Made by a program: the position numbers and the translations under genes. DNA of 64,000 nt, taken from assembly GCA_014898425.1 (NCBI GenBank), contig RCSZ01000007.1:1302001-1366000 (forward strand), given 5' to 3'. Origin of the DNA: Botryotinia globosa. Its lineage: Eukaryota > Ascomycota > Leotiomycetes > Helotiales > Sclerotiniaceae. This document shows, one piece after another, positions 24,359 through 35,124 of the stretch (positions are counted from its first letter, which is position 1; every line of letters begins with the position of its first letter). Below the pieces are notes generated by a model. It saw nothing but the letters and a program-made list of their open reading frames with translations. It was not told where the DNA came from and did not search any database.

Positions 24359-25405
24359 ATATTTTTCCGTCGATTCTCGCGTCTCGGGTTCACTTTTTCC
24401 TATTTTACTCTCTTCTCATTGAGCGAATGAATGATGACGAATGAGCCTTTCCATTTACGTGTGGTAATACCGGGGAATGGAGGGAGATGTAAGGGAAGGG
24501 GTAGGGCAGAAATTGAGTGGTAGTAGGAGGCAGGCAGTCTATTTTTCCATACGATCGGGAGGGCAATGAATTGTAGCGAACGACATACCTACGTTGCATA
24601 ACTCTCGAATAACATAGCAAAAATGTAACGTAGTTTATTATCATGAAAACTTTACTCTATTTAGATAGGGTACAGCGGATGGATGGATTAATTAACAAGA
24701 AATTCAATGTTTACAACAATGTGTACTGGTTCTTACTCTTATTTTTTTTTGAGGTGTTGCTATTCTACCTAGGTAGTTCGAGGTAATGCAGGTAGGTAGG
24801 TGGTTTTACATTCATCAATCAAAAATACATAGGAGGTATCTGCGGGGTGAGAGAATGATTTTAGAAGGCTTATGTAATCTTGGAGATGGAGTCACTGGTG
24901 AGTATCATTTATATTAGGGAAGTCGATGTTTGAGTGTACGGTAACCTTTATGCGGGTCCACCAATCAGGAGAAGGAAACAAGTGCAATATGTTTGTTACT
25001 CGACTGCTCGCATTGCATTTTTAATTGTTGATCCATGCATTTTGTGCAGATGGGATGGGATGGGTGTACAAACAATAAGACATACATACTTCAATTGATA
25101 TCTCTACTCTCTACAACATCACTTACTTATATTCCTTCATTCTCCTATGAACATGAATATCGCCATCTCATCTCATGTTCGAGAGATGATTCATTGATAT
25201 ATTTATGGAAAGCCAAATCGTGTCTTGAAAGACACTTCACCCTTTACATTCAAGAGCGAAAAAAAAAGGTACTAGGGATTTAATCCTAGACACTTCTGGT
25301 AACCTTTACTCTCCGACTTTTCCCAAGCTCCATCCATCCATCCATTCATCAATCCATCATATCATATCATATTACTTTGACAAACCAACTACCTGAAGAT
25401 TCAAC
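24359..25405. other. Intergenic region, no gene recognised
   Basis: 3' flank of RAD23 and promoter of the next gene. Contains short CCTACCTA/TAGGTAGG palindromic words near 24770-24800, which recur elsewhere in the window. Confidence 0.6.
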
Positions 25406-27882
25406 ATGGAACCCCCTACATATTCCACGCGTTCTAAGCGTAAATCTTCGGAATTAGAACCCAATTCACCACCCCTTTCAAAAAAATCACGAACATCACT
25501 TGATCTTCCACCTTCTTCTCCATTATCTTCACCTTCTTCCACGTCAGCTGACCCCGTCTTGGCTCAATGTTCAATGGACTCTGAAAATCTTGATCTCGAT
25601 GCCAACATGCCTCTTCGAGGTGGGTTTCGTGGGAGAGGTCGTGGACGCGGTCGAAGTCGTGGTGGAGGGAGAGTTGGGAGAAATGGCAATGCGAAAATCC
25701 CCGTTGCGAGGGCGGGTGGTGTAGAGATTCTGGCGGGTGTGGCGGCCGGAAAAGCGACTCGTGGAAGAGGTGGCCATCGAGTGAAAAAATCAAGTAATGC
25801 GAGGATACAGAGTTTGTATCATCGGAAACAATTGCTGAAAACTCAGTATAAACAGGTGGCGTTGTTGCAGAGGGTCGCCCTGGATGTTATCTCAGATAAA
25901 TCTTTACAGGCTATGAGTGAGGATCCAAAGTACCATGAGACGTTGCCAGAATATCAGATTGTCATGGATCAATTGGCCGAGAGATATGAGGAGAGAGTTG
26001 CGCTGTTGAAAGAGCAACGCAGGATTCAATTGGAATATGCAAAGAAGCAGAGGCAGTTTGGAGAGGATTACACTAGAGGGGTCTATGAGGTATGTCATTC
26101 TTTTCTTTTTTTCGTTATTATGAATACTGTTAACACGTGTATAGACACGAGTAGAACTGATCCAAGAGAAATATGATTTAATAATCAAGAGGAGACTTAT
26201 TGAAGAATATCAACAAATGGAAGCTCGATATGGCGCTGATAGTCCTTCTCAGCATGATGTAAGTCAAGGAGATATATTCTATATCATCCCCCATTAACAT
26301 TTACCAGTTTGATCATTCACATATCAAAAGAATTCCCGAAGGGACTTTTATTCACCCTGCTGATGCGTGGATCAATGGTGGTCGTGCGGCACAGCTTGCT
26401 GCTGAAGCGGAGAAAGAGAAAGGGAAAAAGCGGGGCGGTCGTGGAAAGAAATCCACAAAGTTGCCTGCGTCCCCATTCAAACCTTTGGATATCATGATGC
26501 CGGATGATAGTGAAGTTGCACCCAAGAAGACGGCTTTGTATCAACCTGCGACTTCATTGTCTCTTGCCACTACTGTGGATGGAGATTCTGCAGCTCCCAC
26601 CCCAGCCGAGTTGACCGAACAAGAAGATGTAGATGAGCTCGAAACTGATAAGTTTGGAGTTTACATACCTAATAAAGCGAGACCTAGAAATGGCGATCCA
26701 CCAAATAATCGCATAGTGGTCGAACCTCCATTCACTTTCGATCCAGATGAAATAGGTATTCGTCATCACCATTACAAAAAGTATAACAAGAATGATCTTC
26801 CTACATTCATTGGAATGGATCCTTCTCCACAACCAAAGACTTTTCATTACGATCCGTGGGTGAGAAATCACCATTCTACGAACAATCGACCAGAAGACTT
26901 GGATCAGACAATAGTCGAGACTCATAAATTACATCCGACTTTGGGCTTACCTGTGAAGGGTTCTATAAACCCTACACTCACTACAAGGAGTGATTGGAGT
27001 AAGCCTGTAGCAGAGACTAAACCTGTTGTCTTCGTTGTCGAAACTCAAGATGAAGAATCGCTCAAGCCAAGATTTGAGACTTCTCGATCCGCATGGATGG
27101 CACGTACCGAAAGGGAATTTGCGGATCTTGGCGACCAGCTTAAGATGGCTGAATCATTAGAAGCGATTGGACTTCGTGATCCTATCCTTCGTCCGATGGA
27201 GAAAAAGGTCGAACCTCAAATTATTGGCAAGATTAGCGATGATCTGATGGAAGCTGTTTCGGAGGCGGTAAATGTCTTCAACAAGCCCGTCCCACCAACA
27301 GCACCCTCAATTAGAGCAGCGTCAACAGCCCCTCCAACTTCAATACCTGGAACACCTGCGCCTGCACCAAGAACGCAAGGTTATGATCCAGTCCGTGACA
27401 CTGGATATTCTCCTCACTTACGTCGATCTCCCGTCAGAACTTTCAACAATAAAACCTTAGATATCCTCGCCAATGCAGCCGAGTTTCATGGAGCATCCCT
27501 ACCTCGCGGGGGATTGCCGCAACCAATTATTCCAGCTCCAAGGCCAATGCAACAAATCCAATACACTTTTTCCCAACCAGAATTTTATGGACAACCTCCA
27601 GCATTTGTACCTCCACCCCCACATATGACTCTTCCACCACCTTTACCTATGACTCTTCCCCCTCCTCCTCAGCCGCTTCAGCAACAAACGCAATTCTTTC
27701 AATATGCAGGTCCTCCCCAGGCTCAAGGTGGTTCTCATAATAAGTATAAAGAGATTCTTCCTGCACCACCGCAACCACAAAGACGTGTGCCGCCACCCTC
27801 ATTACCTGTGCCTCGAAGTAATGGATTTAATCCGTTTGTAAATGGGACAGGGTATGGAAATGGTTCGGGAAGGGGATCTTGA
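25406..27882 (+). CDS. Nuclear-type coiled-coil and proline-rich protein of unknown function
   Basis: Three exons fit: 25406-26089, 26145-26258 and 26308-27882, 790 residues. The N-terminus is Ser/Pro-rich with basic KRKSSELE and KKSRT patches (nuclear-localisation-like). An RG-rich stretch (about 71-95, FRGRGRGRGRSRGGGR) follows, then a long charged helical region (about 130-266, ending TRVELIQEKYDLIIKRRLIE) that should form a coiled coil. A conserved-looking middle includes IKRIPEGTFIHPADAWINGG and HHHYKKYNKNDLPTFIGMDP, and a Pro/Gln-rich C-terminus carries repeated THMLPPP-like units. The combination suggests a chromatin or RNA-associated adaptor. I do not recognise a named family, and the coiled coil only vaguely recalls Sds3-type histone-deacetylase subunits. 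Start at 25406 gives the basic N-terminus. Confidence 0.85.
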
Positions 27883-29845
27883 GATGTTGAAATGCCTAAA
27901 AGTTTATCCAAAAGAGAACAAAATGCAAAATTTTGGATATATAGTTTTGAGTGGTCATTCACATTACGCGCTTTCGTTTCACCTCATTTGAAAATCTTTG
28001 GGAGTTTTCTTATAGTGATGCATTTATTCTTCGTAATTTTTTCTTCCTTCTCTGTATCAACAAATCAATCACACAAATTCACCATTTTTTCCGCTTCCAA
28101 AATGGCATAGGCGCAAAGTTCGGATTTCGGAGTCTTTTCAACGGTCGTATATGTGTATTCACGAGTTTTAGCTCGAAAATTAAGAAATTGGAATTGGATT
28201 GGTCGGTAATGAAATAATCCTTAAATTTTATTGGGCGTGGTGTAGTTATAAAAGTGTTTTTGGGGGGGTTTCTTTGGTTTTGGGGGGTTTGAGTCTTTTC
28301 GAAAATGGAGTTTTTGATGAGGGAATGAGGGAGGTGAAAGACGGGGGAGGGGGGGGAGGATGGGAGGATGTGGGGATAGGAGATAGGAGATAGGAGGCGA
28401 GGAAAAGAGCGATTTTAGTGTCTATGTTAGAGTCGAGTAGGAAATGGAAGCTGACTTTTTCTTCTTTCTATCTCTTGGAGATTTTGAATGAGATTTTGTG
28501 AATTTGTAATTTTGCCTTATTTTCGCAGGGCAAAGGGATATATCAAGATGGGAAACCTATCTAGATGGGTAGGTATAGGCAAGCGAGAGAAATTCATGGA
28601 TTTTTTTATAGAGATGTTAGGATTGGATTGTTTTGTTTTGAGTTTGTGATAGTAATAGTGATAGATACTCAGAATAGATATATTATAAATCTCTTTCTTT
28701 TTATATAATTAATAGGTTTTAACTAAGAGATATATTTAAATTGAACTGAATTGAGTGGAGTGGAGTGGAATGAATTGAGTGGATTGGGGAGGATATAATG
28801 TTGTGTGTGGGTAGTGAGAAGGTGTGGAATCTTATTGAGATGGTTTTGAGTTTGAGTTTGAGTTTGAGTTTTTGTGGGATGGTTAATAGATGATGGTTGA
28901 TAGTTGATAGTTGATGATGGATGATGAATGATGGATGATGGATGATGATAATAATAACCAAAGGGGATTAGGTGAACAGATCTAGTATTGATACTGGTTG
29001 TACTTATTTGCTTAGCTAGTTGGTTTTAAGTAGTGAGAATGAAGTTGGAGTTAGAATTGGATTGGATTGAGAGGAAGATGATGTATGATGTAAAGTAGCT
29101 TACGATATGGATATCATAACCGAATTGTCGAGATCGGAAGTATACTAGGGTTCATATTATAATGAATACCTATTAGATAAAATAAGTATCTCATTCTGAT
29201 TCTGATTCTGATATAGCGACCGAGTGCGAGTGGAGAGAGTTTTAGATTGGAGAAGATATCTTTTCGGGGATTTCAGACTTTTTGTTTTGACCATTGTGTG
29301 GGATGGGAGTTGGATATGGAGGATTGAAAGAAGATGGGAAGTGGATGGGTAAGAATGTGGGAAGTGTGTATTGTCTATGGAGATTGTGAGTTGGATGGAT
29401 AGTTTCTATGTGTGTGGATGGATATCTGAAGAATTATTATTCAGTTTGGTCTCTGGATGCAGAAAGGGAATTTGTTACACATGAGCCCCAGATTGCGATT
29501 TTTTCACTTCTTTTGAAAATTCGCGGGAGTTGGGGTGTGGTGATGTGATTTGATGTGATGACTTGGTATTATTCTTTCTAGTAAAGGAGGTTGGGAAAGA
29601 GCGAGGTGATGTACCTATGAATCTATAATCAGGGAAAGGGTAAATGGCGTCAGTCCCATAAGCAAAATATTGTTTTCCAGTAGGTACCTAAATACCTGTT
29701 ACTTCTTAAAGATTCCAAAAGGAAATGAAACTTCGCTGAATGATCGATGTGCATTTGTAAATTTGAATATTCACTTACTGTCCATTTCATTTTTATTGCT
29801 CTCGTACTAGATAGAGTATTACCAGGGGGGATACCAGTGTTCGTT
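27883..29845. other. Intergenic region, purine-rich on +
   Basis: Strongly G/A-rich tracts on + (for example GGGGGAGGGG near 28340, TTGAGT repeats near 28850-28870, GATGATGGA repeats near 28905-28950). No coding frames with support. Confidence 0.6.
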
Positions 29846-30639
29846 ATGGCATCCGAAACCATGGTAGATAATCTATCATCAAGCAACCTGCGAGATCTTC
29901 TGCTAATTTTCTTGGAAAGTCTAACGTCGACTATCGACCCCATATCAATCTTCAAAATAATGCATCCAACCCTCATGGCCATAACCACGGAGCGCCCTGC
30001 CCTTGGGAAACCACCGAGAGGTATCAAAGGAAGTGGTCATTTCCAGCTGTACAAATTTACCATCCTTTCCCAATAGTGACGCCTGCGGGTGAACAATGCA
30101 TTGACGAAACGATAGCGTGGGAGACCTGCACAGAAGCAAATAACGGGATGCCCATGCCGGTTGAACCTCAACATGCTCAACATACCGGATATTGTATTGC
30201 TAGAAAAAAAAGCTTCTGTAGATATTGGAGGCACAATCAATCAGACCCATTTGTTTGTTGTTATCACCTCTACTCACGGGTGGAGATACCACTGAGGAAA
30301 GGGTATTGTTTTGGAGAAAACTGCCCAGGACTTGAGGGGGCGAAAAGTGTCCCCGTCGTTGATTATGATCCTGCGGCTTATTATACCGGCGATAGGTTAC
30401 AATACGAAAGGGAACAGCTTGCCTTGTTGAAAATAGAGGCGGAAACTGGAAAGGATGTGAGGTTTTCATGGAAGAATGCGGATGGACCAAGCTATGAGAC
30501 TTTTGAAGAGGAAAAATTACGATTCAAATTTGGATTCCAAGGACGTAACAGAGTTCCCAAGCCGGTTATGAGCTACATGCCGAATGACAGTTGGTGGCGG
30601 CCGCATTGGCAAATTGGATCCAAACAAGTTGAAAAATAG
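29846..30639 (+). CDS. Probable small Cys-rich orphan protein
   Basis: The frame 29872-30639 is open for about 255 codons but has no early ATG. A short exon 29846-29863 (MASETM) with donor GTAGAT, a CTAAT branch-like site and acceptor GAAAG at 29919 joins it in phase 0, giving 245 residues. The protein has about ten cysteines between residues 50 and 150 (for example GYCIARKKSFCRYW, VCCYHLY, GYCFGENCPG), then a charged region KLRFKFGFQGR. There is no signal peptide or known domain. Weak point: the 5' exon is inferred, and other upstream exons are possible. No homologue recalled. Confidence 0.5.
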
Positions 30640-31926
30640 GGATATGGACAATTATTTTTACTCTTGTAGGTGGGATGATTGCACGAAGATGAGCGGGTTG
30701 ATGGAGGACATCATTTCGAGTTTTATGAAAGGGCCGAAAATGCAAGTGGGATACTTGTGGATTCGCAGGAACAGAAATAGAAGGAAGGTTTTTTGAGCTT
30801 TGATACATGAATTGACGGCGCATTGGGACATTGCTCCTGGCTGTCTCTGAGACAATTGAATAGCTCTCCCAGAGATCCGTGGACTTTCATATACTTTCTA
30901 GTAGTTGTAAAAGCTTTTGGCTTCTACTTTTCTCAACAAAACCCGAACGATGAATGAAAGACGTAGGTAGCTTTGAATTTTCCTTACTAGTGTTGTGCTT
31001 CCCTTGAAACTTCATGGTATCACCGCGTTCAATTGGAATAGCGAAAGCTTATATTGAGGTTTTCTGCATCTCAGGGCACTTGGCTTCGAGGTAGGTAAAC
31101 GAGTATGAATCGGAGATTACCCAGTATCATTAATGCTCACTCCGATTCCACCATGATGATACACATAACAAGCCAGCGCAGAAGAGTACTCATGGATAGC
31201 ATCATCACCACCCAAGTGTCACAAACGAAACCACTTGTGTTCTTGTGATAGTGTTCTTCCTTTCCAAGTCCAACTAGGGCCGAGATATTCTGATTGGGAT
31301 ATCGTGATGTTTACTTCTTTGAGCTGAGTTGTAAGTAGGTACCTTCCAATACCATTTTGATCGTTGTGACGAATTTCAAAGTGATCAAGTTAAAAGCATG
31401 GTGCCACTGGTACCCGCCCTTCAACGATGACCTCGAGCATAGAGTGAAATATTCCACGTGATGCAACGGCGATAGTCCATATACTGAGAGTAGAACTAAA
31501 TGAATTGAACCAATCACAGAGTGCCCAGCTATATTATATTTGCCACTCTTCACTTCACTCTTCTCCATCCCTCACTACCTACTTCGTAGTCCTTCGTAGT
31601 CCTTCGTAGTACTTCGTAGTACTTCACTCTGAGCAAAAATGAGTCGAAAAGCATTTTAACTGTTTTTAGTAAATTTGGTACATTTTAGCGCAATTATAAG
31701 AGTCATCCCACATGAAATCCCTGCTAGCGTATAATTGCTATCGAGGAAGGGTTTGCTGATTTTCCTAATAAATCCACTGCAGAGAACTTCGAAAATCTTC
31801 ATTCAAAATTCATAATTATCTACAAACCACAACAATCAATCAATCCGTTCACTTTTTTTGATTAGAAATCTCTCCCAGAAATCTCTCCCAGATATCCAAG
31901 ATCACACTTTCGCAAATAATTTAAAT
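30640..31926. other. Intergenic region with a short tandem repeat
   Basis: 3' flank of the orphan gene and promoter of TIF6. A 10-bp repeat (CTTCGTAGTA/C) occurs four times at about 31581-31624. Nothing else recognised. Confidence 0.6.
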
Positions 31927-33112
31927 ATGGCTGTTCGTGCGCAGTTTGAGAATTCAAATGAGTAAGTTTGCCTGCCTGCCTTACCCCTCCTCGATGGATG
32001 ATATGATGGATTGGAGTGAGGGACGAGTACCCCACCACGGGTGGCACAATTGATGTGACGAGTCGTGGAAGGATGGGATTGAACTGGCAATATGCGGAGG
32101 GAGAGAGAATGGATATCAAGCATGAAGAATTTCGAACATTGGATACGTTGCTGACAAATTGAATCTTTTAGAGTCGGTGTCTTCTCTACATTGACAAACT
32201 CATATGCATTGGTTGCTGTTGGCGCCAGTGAGAATTTCTACAGGTATGTGTATCTTCAAGCTCCTATAACTTTGATTCCGGCGCATTCCAGTCTTCTCTG
32301 GGTGGATGAGCAAAAACTAATAAGGCGAACAAAAAGTGTATTCGAAGCAGAACTCCAAGATGTTATCCCAATTTGCCATGCCACAATCGCAGGAACTCGT
32401 ATTATTGGACGTTTGACTGCAGGTAACAAGAAGGGACTTTTGGTACCAACGAGCACAACAGATCAGGAGTTGCAACATTTGAGAAATAGTTTACCAGACA
32501 GCGTTAAGATACAGGTGGGTTCTTTTTCTATTTTTCTGGGTGATTCAAGGGCTTTGCGACAAGTTTCGAGCTTTGCGATGCTTGAAATAAGCTTGGCTTC
32601 ACTCCTTCAATGCTCTGATTTGTCTTCTAATACCCGTCTAACGAACAACCAAACAGAGAATAGAAGAGAGGCTTTCAGCTCTTGGAAATGTCATAGTGTC
32701 AAACGATCATGTCGCCCTTGTCCATCCAGATCTTGAGCGCGAAACCGAAGAAATTATTGCCGATGTCCTCGGTGTTGAAGTTTTCCGTCAGACCATCGCC
32801 GACAATGTCCTTGTCGGATCCTATATGGCACTTTCCAACCAAGGTGGTATCGTCCATCCAAAAACCAGCATTCAAGATCAAGATGAATTATCTTCGTTAT
32901 TACAAGTTCCATTGGTTGCAGGTAGTGTAAACAGAGGTAGCAGTGTAGTTGGTGCAGGTATGGTCGTTAACGATTGGATGGCCGTTACCGGATTGGATAC
33001 TACGGCTACGGAATTGAGTGTGGTCGAGAGTGTATTCAGGCTGGGCGAGGGACAAGGCCCAAGTGATATCGCGGGAAAGAACAAGGATACCATGGTGGAA
33101 AGTTTCTATTAA
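31927..33112 (+). CDS. TIF6: TIF6, eukaryotic translation initiation factor 6
   Basis: Four exons fit: 31927-31961, 32172-32243, 32337-32514 and 32657-33112, giving 246 residues, exactly the family size. The sequence starts [20 protein letters not shown] and includes [21 protein letters not shown] and [20 protein letters not shown]. It ends [12 protein letters not shown], with the five-fold pseudosymmetric eIF6 pattern. eIF6 is an essential nucleolar and cytoplasmic factor that matures 60S subunits and blocks their premature joining to 40S. Introns of 210, 93 and 142 bp are longer than the window average. The first exon ends within the EV codon pair. No anomalies. Confidence 0.97.
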
Positions 33113-33597
33113 ATTCTTTGGTGGGGGGTGTGTATATGAGGAATTCCGGAGGATTAAAGACTTTAGTCTTGTGGTTTCGTCTTTCTCGGTCATTATTTAA
33201 TAGATGACATGGGGCATTGCTAGCAGGAGAACAAGATTTTCTACTGCTGAGATATGAATCATAGGGTAAACTGGTCTTTTAATGGTCATGAATGAAGACT
33301 TTTCCCTACCCATGCAAAAGTTCTGGCTCCCGGATTTACATGATCCTCAAGCTGTGAAAATTGGACCTGCACATCTATTGGGGCGGCTATATTGATACAC
33401 GATCTCATTCTTGAGCGCTCTGGGCCATCTTCGTCCAGCAGACGAGATGTTCATTGGGATAAATCGCTAGACCAAGTTTCCAACCTGCTAGTCCATATAT
33501 GCACCATCAATAAAACGTTCGTCAGTATCGCTCCAACGAATGTGAACATTCTCCATATAAAAATTATTTTGACATATAGCCGTGAACGACTAGTAGT
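33113..33597. other. Intergenic region 3' of TIF6
   Basis: No ORF with support. Precedes the zinc-ribbon relic read on the other strand. Confidence 0.6.
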
Positions 33598-33766
33598 TCA
33601 CTCAGGTTTTCTCTCGATGTAACTGATGCCAATATAAAATCCTTGTACCCAGTCTCCATTTTTCCAACCCTTTTGACATTTGAACCGCTGGATTCGAACC
33701 GGACTTATCTCATCCTCAGACCCACAGTGATTACATAATTTTTGGCCTTGATTTCGAGGCAGGGGT
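33598..33766 (-). pseudogene. Terminal exon relic encoding a CxxC-type zinc-ribbon-like protein
   Basis: On the minus strand 33766-33598 reads continuously: PRNQGQKLCNHCGSEDEISP, then VRIQRFKCQKGWKNGDWVQG, FYIGISYIERKPE and a TGA stop. It has CxxC, a third Cys and a KGW/NGDW pair, and codon use like living genes. Immediately upstream the frame meets stop codons, and at about 33780 the DNA turns into a 1-kb AT-rich tract without coding potential. I read this as the surviving 3' end of a gene whose 5' part was lost or mutated. It could also be a small exon of a gene I cannot complete. Confidence 0.45.
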
Positions 33767-35124
33767 TTTACAAAGAATTATCACTATAAAATCCGAAACA
33801 ATTTGGTTCTAGTTTTAATATGAAAACCAACAATTCGTTATTTTTCGATTTTTCAATTAAAGATTATAAATCACTCAACAATTATATCATTTTGATATAG
33901 ATTCAATATATATAAATAGATTTTCTTATTATTTTGATATATTTTTTATTATAATAATTTTATTCAATTATATATATATATATTAAAAATATATATTTTT
34001 GAAAACCAATATTTCATTAAATTAAACACCTACCCTCTTTGAAATCCACTACTACCACTATTTATAATTAAAAGAAATATATTCTAAAAATCTTCTAATC
34101 AATCTAATTCCCATTATATATTTCAATCCTTTTTAAAAAATTAGGATTATTAATTTTGAAAAGATTGAATATTCCTAAACCTAAAAATCCATTTATTTCG
34201 AAACTATATACTTTAAACTTAAAGTATTTTAAAATTCAAATTGAAAAACAATTCAATCACTATCAATAATATAATCCCAACATTATTCTAATACTACTAA
34301 TACTATTGAAAAAACTATTAGCATATTCAACTCAATAAAGCAATTCGATTGATACTATTTTTATTATTAATAAAAATAATTTAACTGATTTGAAAAAAAA
34401 TCTTTTTAATTGAATCATATAATAACTACAACTTCAATCAATTCGATATAGATTCAAATAATAATATCAATTAAACTTTTTCAAATACTCTAATTAGTTT
34501 CTCAATAAATAATAATTGAAAAAATGAAATATATTATTGAAATACTCTAACCAAATAAATTCAATTCCTTATTAAAAATATAATCAAAAACTCTCAAACT
34601 CTCAAAAAGATAAATACCCCCTCAATCCCTAATTGATTCTAATTAATCAAAAAAAACTTAATCATTAATAAGCCACAACACCAAAAAGATCAAAATATTA
34701 TTTAGAATTCAATGAAATACATTTTATCAATGAAGAGAGTTTGAAAGTGAGATAAAACCGGACTCGATGTAGAATTAAAGATATCACGTGATCAACGTGA
34801 TCAACCTGTTTTATTCGTGTTTTATGGGTCCGTGCGCAGCGCAGGTAATATCCACGCGTTTGTTCTTTTCGAAAAGAAAGTTCACCTTCACTTTTACCTT
34901 TTTCGAACCTTGGGTTTCTTTTCCTGTTTTCGTGTTTAATTTTAGTTTCACAATCGCCTTTGAAATTTCTCAATGATGTCCAATCAAGAAGGCTGATCCA
35001 AAGTCTGGAAATGTCATCGCCACAAGACAAGGTTTGATGGTGAAGGAAAAGACATTGCATACCGTGACCGTAAACGGGAGAACGGAGGAGAAAGACTGGG
35101 AGGTGTCAGCTTGTGGAGCTCAAA
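33767..35124. other. AT-rich tract (RIP-like) and promoter of the AT-hook/Swi5 gene
   Basis: 33780-34690 is strongly AT-rich with short A/T runs and no ORF, resembling RIP-mutated repeat DNA but without identifiable ends. From 34730 to 35124 composition returns to normal and serves as the upstream region of the next gene. Confidence 0.6.

Noticed and set aside
24770..24800. TACCTAGGTAG palindromes as possible transcription-factor sites
   Set aside because: They recur at many intergenic spots in this window without fixed distance to a start, so no regulatory claim is made.
33676..33760. tRNA-like word GGTTCGAATCC on the minus strand
   Set aside because: The T-arm stem does not pair, no acceptor or anticodon arm forms, and the same bases are part of a coherent zinc-ribbon reading frame.
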